64,000 nt of DNA from Paratinospora sagittata. Its lineage: Eukaryota > Streptophyta > Magnoliopsida > Ranunculales > Menispermaceae. Below, in pieces: positions 37,316 through 48,890 of this stretch; position 1 is the stretch's first letter; the number at the start of each line of letters is the position of its first letter. The DNA lies in contig CM069602.1 of NCBI GenBank assembly GCA_035771175.1, positions 9,737,501-9,801,500 of the forward strand, written 5' to 3'. The position numbers and the translations under genes were made by a program. The notes under the pieces were generated by a model. That model was given only the letters and a program-made list of their open reading frames with translations, did no database searches and was not told the DNA's origin.

Positions 37316-37533
37316 ATCCAATTTGTTGATATTTTCAAATATTAGTTGACACTGGGACTCAAGGGTAAATATGAAAAATGTAAGTAAACCATAAGATCCC
37401 ATATATTTTCAAATAACTTTTTTATTGTTATATTAAAAGGTTATTGTAATTCTTAAACAGTACATACTATTTCCTTTTTTAGGGGTTAAATAGTATATAC
37501 TAGACATGCATTTTCTGAATTATATATAAATAT

Positions 37534-38425
37534 TGTTGGTGCAGAATCTGACCAACACCAAGAAGATGAACACGTGTAGGAGATGATCGGAGTTGGAAGC
37601 ATGAACTCTTCGGCTCCAGCGAGGGTTTATCGGCTAGATCTGAGAGAAAGAGAGAAAATAATAAGGTTATCGTAAAGAACATCGGTGTGGTGCCGACGAA
37701 AGACCCTCCGATGCTTAAGTTAGAGCTTGTTCAAGACTATAGAAAATAACTCTTGTAGAAAGTTGTTCGTACCTTATGAGGAGAGTTGTAGGCCTTATTT
37801 ATAGAAGGAGTCCTCTGGCTAGAGTGGCTAGCTGCCCAGTAGGCATGGTGCCACGTGTCGTCTTGGCTTTGGTGGAAATGAGTTGGATGAGCTCATCTAT
37901 TTCGAGTTGGTCTTGGAGAAGGAATCTCATCCTGCCCTGGATGATCCCTATCTTCCTGGTTCATCTCGGAGTAGGAATCTTATCTCATCTCGGATAATCC
38001 TGATTTTCCTGATTTGTCTCAGAGGAGGAGTCCTATCTCGTCTCTATGTCGAAGTTCGTGTTTGAGAGTGCAGCTACTAAGAAGGACTCCCTAATCTTCT
38101 CTATTTCGTCTAGAATGATCAGATCGGCTTGAGGCCGAGCTGTTAGCCTAAAACAGAATAGCACTGAGCTCGACTGGGCCGAGCTAACTCTAAGATCGTG
38201 TTTTCGGGTTTTTCGTAAATGTCATCCTGCTATGTCGACTTGGACGGTTTTCCATTGTTGAGTCAAATCTGGTTCGGCTGAGCTGATCTGGCGGTAGTAT
38301 CATCGCACACGACTTTTACCCCGCCACTTATGTTCGTCAACTTCTTCACGTGGCTTATGTTTTCTATAACACTAGGTCAACTCTGTTGATGTCCAAGTCA
38401 GCTCTGCTAAGCTGACCATCAAACA
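37534..38425 (-). repeat. 3' LTR of the Tat element
   Basis: 892 bp from TGTTGGTGCAGAATCTGACC to GCTGACCATCAAACA in plus orientation. It is longer than the 5' LTR mainly because it retains about 125 bp (around 38060-38185) and about 20 bp (around 38270-38295) that are absent from the other copy. In element orientation it is preceded by the purine-rich GGCTTGGGAAGTAAA, which can serve as the polypurine tract. Confidence 0.92.
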
Positions 38426-38742
38426 TTTACTTCCCAAGCCTTTCAGCCCTAGTTGGGGTGAAAGGCTTACCTTCATCTTCGATTTTCCTCGAGATTCGTA
38501 TTGTGTTTGATGTGTTCCGGGCCGTCTGATGTTCCTCGGGATTCGTCCGAATCTCATATGTGTGTTAACACAACTGGTCAGCTCAAAATCGTTAGATATT
38601 CCTCGAGATTTGTACTTCTGAAATCGTACAACTAATCGTCAAGTCTATTCTCTTTTTTCCTAGTTGACCTTGGTACTTAGAAAACATTATCTTACACATG
38701 TTTTCTTGAGATTCAGATGATTTTTTGTAAAAAATTTACGCC

Positions 38743-39192
38743 TCGTGAGCTCGGCTCAGAAAGCTGGCTCTATGGGACTTAGAAAGATTTTCGCAAAATT
38801 TTTTGTCCCGTGAACTCTGCTCGGAAAGCCTGCTCATGGGACTTTGAAGAATTTTCATAAAATCTGCGTCCCGTGAGCACGGCTCGGACAACCCGCTTCC
38901 GGGGACATTGTAGAATCTTCGTCCCGTGAGCTCGGCTTGGAAAGCCTGCTTCAGGGGACTTAGTAGAATTTTCGTAAAAATTTTTGTTCCGTGAGATCAG
39001 CTCGGAAAACCTGCTACTTGGGACTTAGAAGAATTTTCATAAAATCTTTGTCCTATGAACTCAGCTCGGACAGCCTGCTCTAAGGGACTTAGTAGAATCT
39101 TCAAAAAATCTTCCGTGAGCTCAGCTCAAAAAGCCTGCTCCTTGGGACTTAGAAGAATTTTTGTAAAAGTCTTCGTCTCGTGAACTCGGCAA
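38743..39192. repeat. Tandem array 1 between pol and 3' LTR, about 63-bp units
   Basis: Eight unit starts of the type CGTGAGCTCGGCTC occur at 38743, 38809, 38872, 38925, 38990, 39054, 39114 and 39180, so the period is 53-66 bp. Units contain GAAAGCCTGCTC, GGGACTTAG(A/T)AGAAT and TTCGT. They are well diverged from each other. Confidence 0.9.
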
Positions 39193-39232
39193 CAATCTGA
39201 GCTTGAGCTGCTTTGAGAGTGTTCTTCCTGGC

Positions 39233-39520
39233 GATAGTCCGAGTTCTAACGAGCTAGGACCCCAATGTACTATGAGAATGAACTCCTTCTCGGAGATAAC
39301 CTGAGCTCTGACAAGCTCAGATCCCAAGGTACTATGAGAATGAACTCTTTCTCGACGATAACCTGAACTCTGACGAGCTTAGATCCCAAGGTACTTTAGG
39401 CCTTAGCCTTCTTCCTGGCGATAATCCAGAATTGAGCTCGGACCCCAAGGTACTTTGGGCTTTCGGCCCCTTCTCAGGGATTATCTAAGCAAGGCTCACA
39501 TCCCCAAGGTATTAGTCGTT
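39233..39520. repeat. Tandem array 2 between pol and 3' LTR, about 62-bp units
   Basis: Five unit starts of the type GATAACCTGAGCTC occur at 39233, 39295, 39357, 39420 and 39479. Units contain GAGCT(C/T)AGATCCCAAGGTACT. Sequence and period differ from array 1, so two separate arrays lie side by side. Confidence 0.88.
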
Positions 39521-39809
39521 TTCCTTTTTGCCATCTTGTGTCGAGAGTTGTTGGTATATTTGTTCACGCAAAGTCGTCAAGAAATAAACTAGTTTATAAA
39601 CTTCAACAAAAGATGACAAAACGATAAGTTTAAGTTGAGCAGGTAATCCCTGTTTGCTATTCCTACTGAGCTACTCCTACTTGCTACAACTACTGGTAGT
39701 AAAACTTCAGATGTTTTGCGTTCCATGGCTTGGTAATCCGTCTTCCATTGAGGTCGTCCAACTCGTAGACTCCATTCCTTAATGTGGCAATGACCTTGTA
39801 TGGTCATTC

Positions 39810-40790
39810 TCAGTTTGGGCCAAGAACCCCTGCTCTGGCCTCCTTGGTGTTGAGCATGACCTTTCTCAGTACTAGGTCGTCAATTTTGAAACTACGGGGT
39901 CTCATTTTAGAATTGTAGTACTTCGATGTTCTCCTTTGGTATGCAGCTAGTCGAAGTTGTGATTGCTCTCTCATTTCTTCTAAAAGGTTCAGCTCTGCTT
40001 TCTGTGCTTCTGAGTTCTTCTCTTCGTTGAAGTATGAAGTTCTCAGTGTTGGAATGTCGAGCTCTACTAGAATAACAACTTTCATTCCAAATGCCACAGA
40101 GAAAAGAGTTTTTTCGGTTGTCGTTCTGGACGTTGTTCTGTAAGACCATAATACCTGTGGGACGTTGTTCCCTTCTTCTCCTCGGTTTTTGCCTTCAACG
40201 TATGCTTGATAATCTTGTTGACGGCTTCGACTTGCCAATTCGCCTGGGGGTGAGCTGGTGTAGAGAATAAATGGCAAATTCTGAGCTCGGAGCAGAATGA
40301 GTTGAACTTCGCATTGTCGAACTGTTTCCCATTATCTAATATTATGGCGAATGGTACTCCAAATCGGCAAATAATCGACTGCCAGATGAATTTTGTGGTC
40401 TTTTGCTCGGTTATGTGAGCAAGCGGCTCTGCTTCCGCCCACTTTGTGAAGTAATCCACTGCTACAATGACAAACTTAACTTGACCTTTGCAAATTGGCA
40501 AAGGCCTAATTAGGTCTACCCCCCACTGAGCAAAAAGCCAATAACTCTGAATGAGAGTTAAATTTTCAGGAGGAGCTGTTATGATCGTAGCGTGTCACTG
40601 ACAGCTATCGCAGTGCCGAGCTGTCTTCAGGGCATCACGATTAATCGTCAACCAGTAATATCCCTGATGGAGTACTTTATATGCGAGAGCTCTTCCTCCA
40701 GAGTAATTCTTGCATATTCCCGTGTGTACCTCATCAAGAACGAGCTGAGCTTGGTTTTCTCCCAGACACTTCAAATATGGCAAGTTGTAT
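39810..40790 (-). pseudogene. Integrase of the Tat element (degenerate)
   Basis: In two frames. Upstream part (40783-40595): zinc-finger region HTGICKNYSGG...ARHCDSCQ, where the usual second His is Tyr. Then (40501-40082) the catalytic core with IVAVDYFTKW (first Asp), AIILDNGKQFD (second Asp) and QVEAVNK (Glu), the DDE triad. The C-terminal part continues to 39810 in another frame (SFKIDDLVLRK). A frame change separates core and C-terminus, and a stop separates finger and core. Confidence 0.85.
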
Positions 40791-40877
40791 CTACGCGATA
40801 CAACGTGTTGTCGATGAGCAAATACATGGTTGTTTGTCGCTGTATTTTCCTTGCCAGTAGTTTGTCCATTGGGAGCT

Positions 40878-41420
40878 CTATGTTTTCAAGAATTCCACAA
40901 TCGGGTCCATCCAGGAAGAGCTGATCTCTGTAAAGCAGACCTGATTGTCCTCCTTACTACTCCTGCTATGTAGATATTCTACTGGTACTTGTAGAATGAG
41001 TTCGTCCCTAGAAGATGAGCCGAGCTTTGAGAGTGCGTTTGCAAAGGAGTTGTCTACTTGTGGTATCTGTATGACCTCGTATTCTTCAAAATTACTCAGC
41101 AGCTCTTTCACCATCTGCAAATAGGCTTGCGTTCGATCATCCTTCGCTTGGTACTAGGCGATGACCTGACCAGCAACAAGTTGTGAATCACAACATATTG
41201 CGATCTTGCGTACCCCCCAGTTGAGCACCATTCGTAGTCCTGCTAGAAGAGTTTTGTATTTGGACTCATTATTCCAGGCAGAGAAGCCATAGCAGAGAGT
41301 TGCGAGGTGTTTGTCTCATTTGGGTGAAACCAAAACAATGTCGGCCTTACTTCCTTGTTTGCACGATGAGCCATCGACAAACAGTTTCCATATCAACTCG
41401 AGCTTAGCATCGATGTCCTC
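40878..41420 (-). pseudogene. Second (archaeal-type) RNase H of the Tat element
   Basis: WKLFVDGSSCKQGSKADIVL near 41390-41330 matches the start of the second RNase H found in plant Tat-type elements, in which DGS carries the first catalytic Asp. The far part appears in another frame at 41120-40878 (LLSNFEEYEVIQIPQVDNSF then ANALSKLGSS), where the His/Asn/Ala-Asp-Ala-type block is altered. A frame change lies between. Confidence 0.75.
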
Positions 41421-41979
41421 TTCTTCTTTCTGCTTGGATGAGAACTCCTTTACAAAATCAGCCAGTGTTTGCCCTTTGATAGAGTTTTTTGATCGATATT
41501 CAATATCAAACTCGCTGAGTTTGATATCCCACTTCGTCAACTGACCTAAAGTCTCTAGTTTATGCAAAACCTGGCGCAGCTGCTGTCGTGTGAGCACGAC
41601 TATGGAATGAGCTTGGAAGTACGGTCCAAACTTTTGAGTTGAGGTGATGAGGGCAAATACCAACTTCTCTATCTCAGGATACCTGGTTTTTGCATTGAGC
41701 AAAGACTTGCTCACATAGTAAACAAGCTTTTGTATCCCCTGCTCTTCCCGCAGAGCTCACTATCGAATCAAATATGGATAGGTAAAGGAAGAACTTCTCT
41801 TTGGGAACTGGTTTTGAAAGCATGGGTAATGAGCTGAGGTAAGTTTTGAGCTTTTGAAAAGCTTGCTCGCACTCCTCATCCCATTCAACAGTCTTCTTCA
41901 TTATTAATTTAAAGAATGGCAGCCACTTATCTGTAAACTTTAACACGAACCGATTCAGTGCAGCTATGCACCCTTTCAA
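41420..41979 (-). pseudogene. RT thumb/connection and first RNase H of the Tat element
   Basis: KGCIAALNRFVLKFTDKWLPFF and WDEECEQAFQKLKTYLSSLP (41979-41760) are the RT thumb-to-RNase H junction. FLYLSIFDSIVSSAG then shifts frame. The domain continues as TRYPEIEKLVFALITSTQKF and LTKWDIKLSEFDIEYRSK (41690-41460), ending in QTLADFVKEF, the usual RNase H end of gypsy pol. Confidence 0.82.
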
Positions 41980-42059
41980 GCGTTATACTTTTTTGATGCT
42001 TTTAGGCACTTTCATATCAAAGATGGCTCGGATCTTGTCAGAATTTGCCTCGATCTCTC

Positions 42060-42620
42060 TCTGGTTTACCAAAAAACCGAGGAACTTTCATATCGTGACT
42101 CCAAATGTGCACTTGGTTGGGTCATCATGAGGATGACCTACCGATTTGATGTTCTTCACTAGCATGTCATCAATATACACTTCCATGTTCTGCCCAATCT
42201 TCTCTTCAAAGACCCCGTTCACCAGCCTCTGATATGTTGCACCAACATTTTTAAGGCTGAAGGGCATTACCTTATAGCAGTATAAGCCCCGGTCTGTTAT
42301 GAACGAGGTCTTCTCTTCATCTCTGTGGTACATCATAATCTGGTTGTAGCCACAATAAGCTTCCATGAAGCTGAGCAACTCATGTTCAGCAGTAGCATCA
42401 ACGAGCTGATCTATCCTAGGGAGAGGAAAGTTGTCCTTTGGGCAGGCCTTATTCAGGTCTGTGAAATCAACATAGGTCCTCCATTTGCCATTTGGTTTTT
42501 GAACCATCCCGACGTTGGCCAGCCATTCTGGATATGACACCTCTCGGATGAACTGAGCCCGGATGAGCTTGTCGACCTCCTCCCGGATAGCTTCAGTTCT
42601 TTCTGCGCTTAGGGCTTTTT
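42060..42620 (-). pseudogene. Reverse transcriptase of the Tat element
   Basis: Reads RTEAIREEVDKLIRAQFIRE (about 42600-42545) then WLANVGMVQKPNGKWRTYVD, FTDLNKACPKDNFPLPRIDQ, GYNQIMMYHRDEEKTSFIT and the catalytic VYIDDMLVK (YIDD box near 42180). The frame is lost after KCTFGV near 42090. The key catalytic aspartates survive although the gene is broken. Confidence 0.88.
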
Positions 42621-42737
42621 TTGTGGTACTTGGGTGAGCTTCTGATCAATGTTGAGGTGGTGAACGATCACTTCTTTTGAAATACCAGGCATATCATCAT
42701 GAGACCATGCGAATATGTCTTTATACTCTCTCAATAC

Positions 42738-43472
42738 CTAGATGACCTGGTCTACTAAGTCTGAGTTCATCCCTGTTCCAACTTTAACAGTTCTGGTTAG
42801 GTCTTTCGTGATCGACACCTCTCTCCATTCGTCTTGTGTCTCGAGACTAAAGGTGTCTTCTCGTGGGTCGAGGTCTTGATCAGAAGCTACATCAACCATC
42901 ATGAGCTCTCCCTTAGCAGGTCGGAAGCTCCTCCCTCTCGAGCTTTTGCTTTTTGTAGCTACTACATAGCACTCTTTCGATTCCTTTTGGCTTTCTCGTA
43001 CAACAACTACGCCGCACTCAGCCGGGAATTTGAGCGCGAGATGGTATGTGGACACCACGACTTTTACGTAGTTGAGAAGAAGTTTACCTACGATCGCGTT
43101 GTAGGCCGAAGGACCCTTTACAACTAAAAATTCCACCATAATCGTAGCTCGGTGCTCTTCTTCTTTTGCCGTGACAAGAAGAGCAATCTTCTCTTCTAGC
43201 ATAATCTCATCTCCCGTAAATCCGATGAGAGAGACGTCCACAGGAGTGAGCTGCGTTTTTGGAAGCCCCAACTTTTCAAACGTCAACTAGTAAAGAATGT
43301 CGACCGAGTTGCCATTGTCGACGAAGATCCAATGGATTTTGTAGTTTGCCACATCCAATGTTATCACCAAAACATCATAATGAGGTCGGCAGATGTCTCT
43401 AGCCTCTTCCTCTGCGAAGGTTATAGCAAAGTCTGTTCTCCTCTGCTTTTCTGGTCTGCTCGACAGGTTCAA
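42738..43472 (-). pseudogene. Protease region of the Tat element
   Basis: RTDFAITFAEEEARDICRPH leads to VDNGNSVDILY (43305-43287), the aspartic-protease active site in the DNG form common in this lineage. An in-frame TAG follows directly, then FEKLGLPKTQLTPVDVSLIG and AYNAIVGKLLLNYVKVV (the flap/second half). One nonsense change thus splits an otherwise readable domain. Confidence 0.8.
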
Positions 43473-43618
43473 AATGTCTGTTTGTGCAGCTCGGACGTAA
43501 GCCTTCAGTGTTCTATTCTACGTTTTCTCGAGGTATCCACCAAAAATGGTTTTGATCTCCCTCGGCTGGTCAGCTCTTCCCTTCTCTGGCGACTGAGCTC
43601 TTCTCTGATCTGAGCCCT

Positions 43619-45046
43619 TCACGTATTCTTGTACTTCATCTTGTCTCGTCCATCAGAAGGAGTGCTCAGCTTTTTTAGCCATTTGAGGTATTCCTTGTCT
43701 TGAATCTCTAAGAAGATCTGCTCTTCCGAGGTGTTCAAAGGCGTGTATGTTAAATAAACGTTGTGGACTTCCTTGTTTTTTTGGTCCCGTCGATCTGAAT
43801 TGGACCTCTTCCTACCTCTGTTTTCCTCATTGGCTTCATCGTCTCTTTTTCTCTTCTTGTCTTTCTTCGAACTATTGAAAGGATTATTCTCTTTCCTTTT
43901 GGCTTCAGCTTGCTCATCCACATTAATGTACTTCTGAGCTCGGTGCAGAACTTCCTTGTATGTTTGAGCTTTTTAATTTCCCAAGGAGTAGCGGAATCGT
44001 CTGGGCCTCAGCCCGGCCATGAAGGCTGTGATAGTTGTTTTGTCATCACAGTCGTCGACCTCAGCTCAAGCGTCATCAAATCGCTCGAGGTAATCCTCGA
44101 GATTTTCCCCTTACTTTTTTCGAATGGTCAGTAAGTTGTTCACCAATTTTTCTCTTTCTTTCTTACCGGCGAAGTATCCGGTAAACTCATGAGCAAGATG
44201 ACCAAACGAGTCGATCGACCTTGGTTCTAGCTTCCAGTACCACTTCCGAGCTAGTCCTCCGAAGGTGATTTGGAAGCCCTTGCACATTGTTGTGTCGTCA
44301 TATCCTTTAAATTCCATCCAGGATTTGTAGTTTTCAACCTGCTTTTTTGGGTCAATCTTTCACTTGTACGTTTTGACCTCTGCCATTTTGACATTCTTTG
44401 GGAGTGGGGCCTGAAGCACTTCTTGGGTGAAAGGTGAGGGAAAATCTTCATACTCTGTATGAGACGGATCTGCACACTCCTAGAAAGCCAGGTCAACCTG
44501 GACCTTACGGACCGAGACGACCTTACAAGAAGCAATCCAATCTTTGGGATATTTGCCGAGGCCGACCTGGTTGCGGCTAACCTGACTGGGACCGATCTTG
44601 GTGGTCGACGACGTGATCTCTTTCGTGCTGACTGGACTTTGAAAGAGCTTGACTCATGTTCTTTCTTTTTCGCCTCCAGAGAGTGGCAAAGATTTCCTAT
44701 GGAAAAATATTTTTGTTTTAAGTCGTCCAGATGTTTGTTGCTGTATTTCGCAGATTTCGGTTGAGAGTTGACACTTCGGTAGCGGCTTCTTTCGATAGCG
44801 ACTTCCTTCATCCTTTCGAACCTTTGCAAGTCGTGGTGGTGACGAAGGAAGAACTGTTCATAATACTTCGTTCTGCTTCAACACTAGTTGAGAGATCTTC
44901 TCTACTTTATTCTCAATGTTGTTGATCCGTGTAGACTTCTGAGCTGAATTCTTGTTCTTTTTGGGAGGTATTTCTCGATGGGCCTTAGGGGGCTCCGGTG
45001 AAGTCAAGAGTTCTTCCAGATATGGGGGATCTGCCTCTTGACTCAT
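43619..45046 (-). pseudogene. gag of the Tat element (several frame breaks)
   Basis: Starts at the ATG near 45046 (MSQEADPPYLEELL, then a possible coiled coil NIENKVEKISQLVLKQ). The conserved gag core appears at 44317-44111 (QITFGGLARKWYWKLEPRSI, AHEFTGYFAGKKEREKLVNN) and the Lys/Arg/Glu-rich end at 43921-43619 (YTPLNTSEEQIFLEIQDKEY). These pieces lie in different frames or are split by stops. Confidence 0.8.
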
Positions 45047-45078
45047 TGTCGGAAAGTTGTTATTGGCTTGATAAGTCG

Positions 45079-45097
45079 ATCCCCACAGACGACGTCA
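45079..45097 (-). other. Primer-binding site of the Tat element
   Basis: Two bases inside the 5' LTR edge the minus strand reads TGACGTCGTCTGTGGGGAT. This is close to the TGGCGCCGT(T/C)G.CGGGGA type used by plant Tat/Athila-like elements with tRNA-Asp. tRNA assignment is inferred. Confidence 0.6.
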
Positions 45098-45099
45098 AA

Positions 45100-45848
45100 T
45101 GTTGGTGCAGAATCTAACCAACACCTAGTAAATGAACACGTGTAGGAGATGATCGGAGTTGGAAGAGTGAACTCTTTGGCTCCGGCGAGGGTTTATCAGC
45201 TAGATCTGAGAAAAAGAGAGAAAGCAATAAAGTTATCGTAAGGAACACCGGTGTGGTGCCGACCAAAGACCATTTTATGCCTAAGTTAGAGCTTGTTCAA
45301 GATTATAGTAATAACTCTTGTAGAAAGTTGTTCGTACCTTATGAGGAGAGATCTAGGTCTTATTTGTAGAGGAGGTCCTCTGGCCGGAGTGGCTAGCTGC
45401 CCAGTAGGCATGGTGCCACGTGTCGTCTCGTCGTTGGTCGAGATGAGCTGGATGAGTTCATCTATTATGAATTGGTCTTGGAAAAGGAATCTCATCCTGT
45501 ACTGGATGATCCCTATCTTCTTGGTTCATCTCGGAGTAGGAATCTTATCTCATCTCGGATGATCCCGATTTTCCTGATTTGTCTCAGAGGAGAAGTCTTA
45601 TCCCGTCTTTATGTCGAAGTTCGTGTTTCAGCTAAGATTGTGTTTTTGGGTTTTTCGTAAATGTCATCCCGCTAGGTCGGCTCGAACGGTTTTCCATGGT
45701 TGAGTCAAATCTGGCAGTCGTATCATCGCACGCGACTTTTACCCCGCCACCTCGGTTCGTCAGCTTCTTCACGTGGCTTATGTTTTTTATAACACTAGGT
45801 CAGTTCTATTGATGTCCAGGTAAGCTTTGATGAGCTGACCATCCAACA
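45100..45848 (-). repeat. 5' LTR of the Tat element
   Basis: 749 bp from TGTTGGTGCAGAATCTAACC to GCTGACCATCCAACA in plus orientation. It is shorter than the 3' LTR by two deletions. The downstream flank AATAT matches the upstream flank of the 3' LTR. Confidence 0.92.
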
Positions 45849-48844
45849 AATATATATATTCCTTCTAGAAAGATTCTTTTTTATATATTGACACATTGTA
45901 ATTTGCAAAAGTTTCTATGAAATATTGTTTTAACTATTGTGTTAATTAGGTTCATGCTTATAACTATAAGTGGTGAATAAGATTAATTTATCTCAGTTCG
46001 ATATGTATCACTGATATTAAGTTTATAAACCATTAAAGTAAATTTGAATATTTGTATCCCATTTTTTAATGATGAATACAATCTATGGCAACTAAAGCCA
46101 TTGAAAAGAAATATATGTCATAGCAATTATCCATACAATATAATAAGCATATTAAATTAGGGAACAATAATCAATATATATACATAGTCCTTAAATATCT
46201 ATTTGCTAGTTACAAATTCATGCCTCCCAATTAGAAAAGCATACACACATCATCTATGTTAAGGAGAATAGGCCAGAAAGCAAATTGCAAAACAACATTA
46301 AATTGCATTATTTTTACAATATTTAAGGTGTTTTGACATAAAATTTTATAAGTTTTTCAACTTATAATTTTAACTCTAGAACAAATTTACTTTTTCTTAC
46401 CAAAGTTTGTTAATTATCCTCTTAAGTTTAGAAAGTTTTTTTTTTTTCTTCGTATTTTCTTGGTCAACAAGTAACCCTAAAGGGTACTTAGTATTCACCT
46501 TAACATACCCTAAATTATAACAAAACAATAATCCATTTTAAAATACAGTCAGTTGATAAATGTATTTGCACAATTCTTAAAATGGTACAAAAATAAACAA
46601 GTTTAGAAAAGAGCGATCATCATTGAAGCGCCTTCCTTTAGATAAGATATGGTAAGTAGGTGAAGGTTATCTTCAATTTCCTACTTATATACAAGTTTGT
46701 TGTTTTTCACAAGACTCATCCATATCATCCATGGCCATATTAGAAGGTGGGAACTCATTAAATATCACCTTACCCTTCCTACTAGAGAAAGAATGGTAGC
46801 TTTGGATTCATGCAAGTAGCTAGAAGCGTACTATATACTTTTGATGGAAGAACATAAGGAATATTATATATATATATATGTGTGTGTGTGTGTAAATCTT
46901 TGCTATTATTTTATATTTAACCAAAAAACAAAAATTTTTGTTATTATTTTATATAATATGAAGTGTGGTACATTGTACATTTTGGTGTGATTTTAGATAT
47001 TTGTATGTGTTGTTGATTAAATGAGTTTTGTTATTGTTGTTACAAGTTGACAAGGGCATGGACAAGTCGTAGTCATATGTATTGACATTATGGAAAAATA
47101 CAAAGGGCGCATAGTAGTATGAGAATAATTTAGAATGAATTCGAATGAGAATATTGATTTGATAGATGATGAAATCAAGAATTGCTGTTTTGAGGTGTAA
47201 ATCAAATTTGATTTAAATTTAGTTTCTTTCATTCTTTCTTATTTTTGCTTTCTTTTCCTTTGTTCAAATTCATTCAGTTCTTGTAGATTTTGGGAAAGAA
47301 CGAGAAGAGCGAACCGTTGAAACATGCACGCCAATATCTTAAATTGATGAAAGATGATTGAAGCTATTGCATCATCATCACCAACTATGATGTCAGTTTA
47401 ATGGGTTTCCATCACTTTCCTATATAGCAACCCATGAACAAATAATAAGGTGGTTACTTGTTCTAATCAATATATTCTCTCTAGAACAACTCCCAAGATT
47501 GTTAGATTTTTTTTTTCTTTCTCACCCCATGGTTTATGGTTTTAAATTAATATTATTTTTGTTTAATATAATCAAACAGATAGTTTTTGTTGGAATATAT
47601 AATTCTCTATCAATATATGTCATCATGAACACTATTATTTGAGAATTATACAAAAAGAAATTAAGAATACAAGTTCTGGTATTCAATATGTCATCATCTA
47701 CCAGTATTCTAATTAAGGAATGCTCCACTGTAAGTATAAATACTGATTATTGTATACCGTATACTCAGGAATATAACAAGTTAATTAATACTCAATGATG
47801 ACATTTGCATTATTCCAAGTTGTATATATCTTGGTAAGTTGGCAATTTCATTACTATATATTAAAAGTCAAATTTCTCATATTTATTATACTACGAATCA
47901 CTATATTCAAAATAATGTGTATTCAATATTCTATTAGGTATTCCTACTATATTAACTTATATACTAAAAATAATAATAACAGGAGATTGATCCTCAAATA
48001 AGTAGAGATATCCAATTAATATATATCAAGCTATAATTAACAACCATAAGTTTTACATACATATATATATTGGAAGGAAAATACTAAAGAGCTTGAAATT
48101 TTTACAGTAATTACTATAAATCTGATATGTCAATAGAACAAATAAACCTAATGACATGACGATACATAACAAATTTTTGTCATTAATGTTATATTTTGCT
48201 ATCAATTTTAATTTTCTATCATCCTGTGAACTAATAAGATGATGGGAGCTGCCCTTATGAGGTATGTTCAAATTAGATTTGAAATTCATTTTCCCTGTTG
48301 AGAAAGTTGATGAAAGGGTGGTTTGCATGTCTTCTTCTTTATCTTGCCAAAAATAATAAATATTTGTTAGCTCCATATCTATCTATGCACTCACTCTCAT
48401 TGGAATATGGTCTGCAAGTATAATAATATTGGCCCACTAATCCTTTTAACTTTTATGATTTTTGTTTTTTCTTTTATCTTTTTTTGGGAATTTTGAAGGA
48501 GGAAGTGAAGTTCTAGAGATGGATAAGTAGGCATCTTCTTTTTTTCTTTTTTCTTTTTTCCTCTCATAAAATTATTTATTCTTTATGATTCTCTTTTTCT
48601 TGGTTCCCACAAGTAAAGTGAAATAGGAAAGATAAGATGAATTTCTCTGATTTCTTAAAATAACTACTGTTCAAATCAAATAACCCAATCTATTTCAACT
48701 AAATATGATTGAACTTTTTCTTTTCATAAAATAAGATTAGTTAGAATTTAAAGAAAATTAAAATCTTACTGGCACTAGAAAAATACATGTCTTTATCAAC
48801 GTTAGAAAAACGTTGCCATAGAGAATAAGATGCAATTACCTAAT

Positions 48845-48847
<3 letters not shown>

Positions 48848-48889
<42 letters not shown>
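48848..48889. repeat. (AT)n microsatellite, about 40 bp
   Basis: Roughly twenty uninterrupted AT units. Confidence 0.95.

Positions 48890-48890
<1 letters not shown>

Larger units (their letters stand above)
33073..37528. other. Repeat-rich intergenic region between the NAC100-like gene and the Tat element
   Basis: The first 350 bp should contain the NAC 3' untranslated region. The rest is AT-rich with one MITE, SINE-like fragments, a G-box/ACGT-rich segment at 34.6-35.0 kb and TA/TG microsatellites (for example 35549-35582). No coding exon was recognised. Confidence 0.5.
37534..45848 (-). mobile_element. Ty3/gypsy LTR retrotransposon, Tat lineage, degenerate
   Basis: Complete outline of 8315 bp on the minus strand: 5' LTR 45848-45100, primer-binding site, gag, protease, reverse transcriptase, RNase H, a second RNase H, integrase, tandem-repeat arrays, 3' LTR 38425-37534. 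The termini are TG...CA, and the element is flanked by a perfect 5-bp duplication AATAT (37529-37533 and 45849-45853). Every coding region has stops or frame changes, so it cannot move by itself. The order PR-RT-RH-INT fixes the gypsy superfamily. The extra RNase H and the repeats before the 3' LTR are known traits of plant Tat-type elements. The LTRs differ by many substitutions and indels, so the insertion is not recent. Confidence 0.9.

Noticed and set aside
37776..38065. Short plus-strand frames in the left LTR (repeated near 45293-45660)
   Set aside because: They occur identically in both LTRs, opposite to the element's coding strand, and lack any domain.
38743..39520. Considered as a CRISPR array
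   Set aside because: Units are adjacent and diverged with no unique spacers, and the window is plant nuclear DNA with a retroelement around it.
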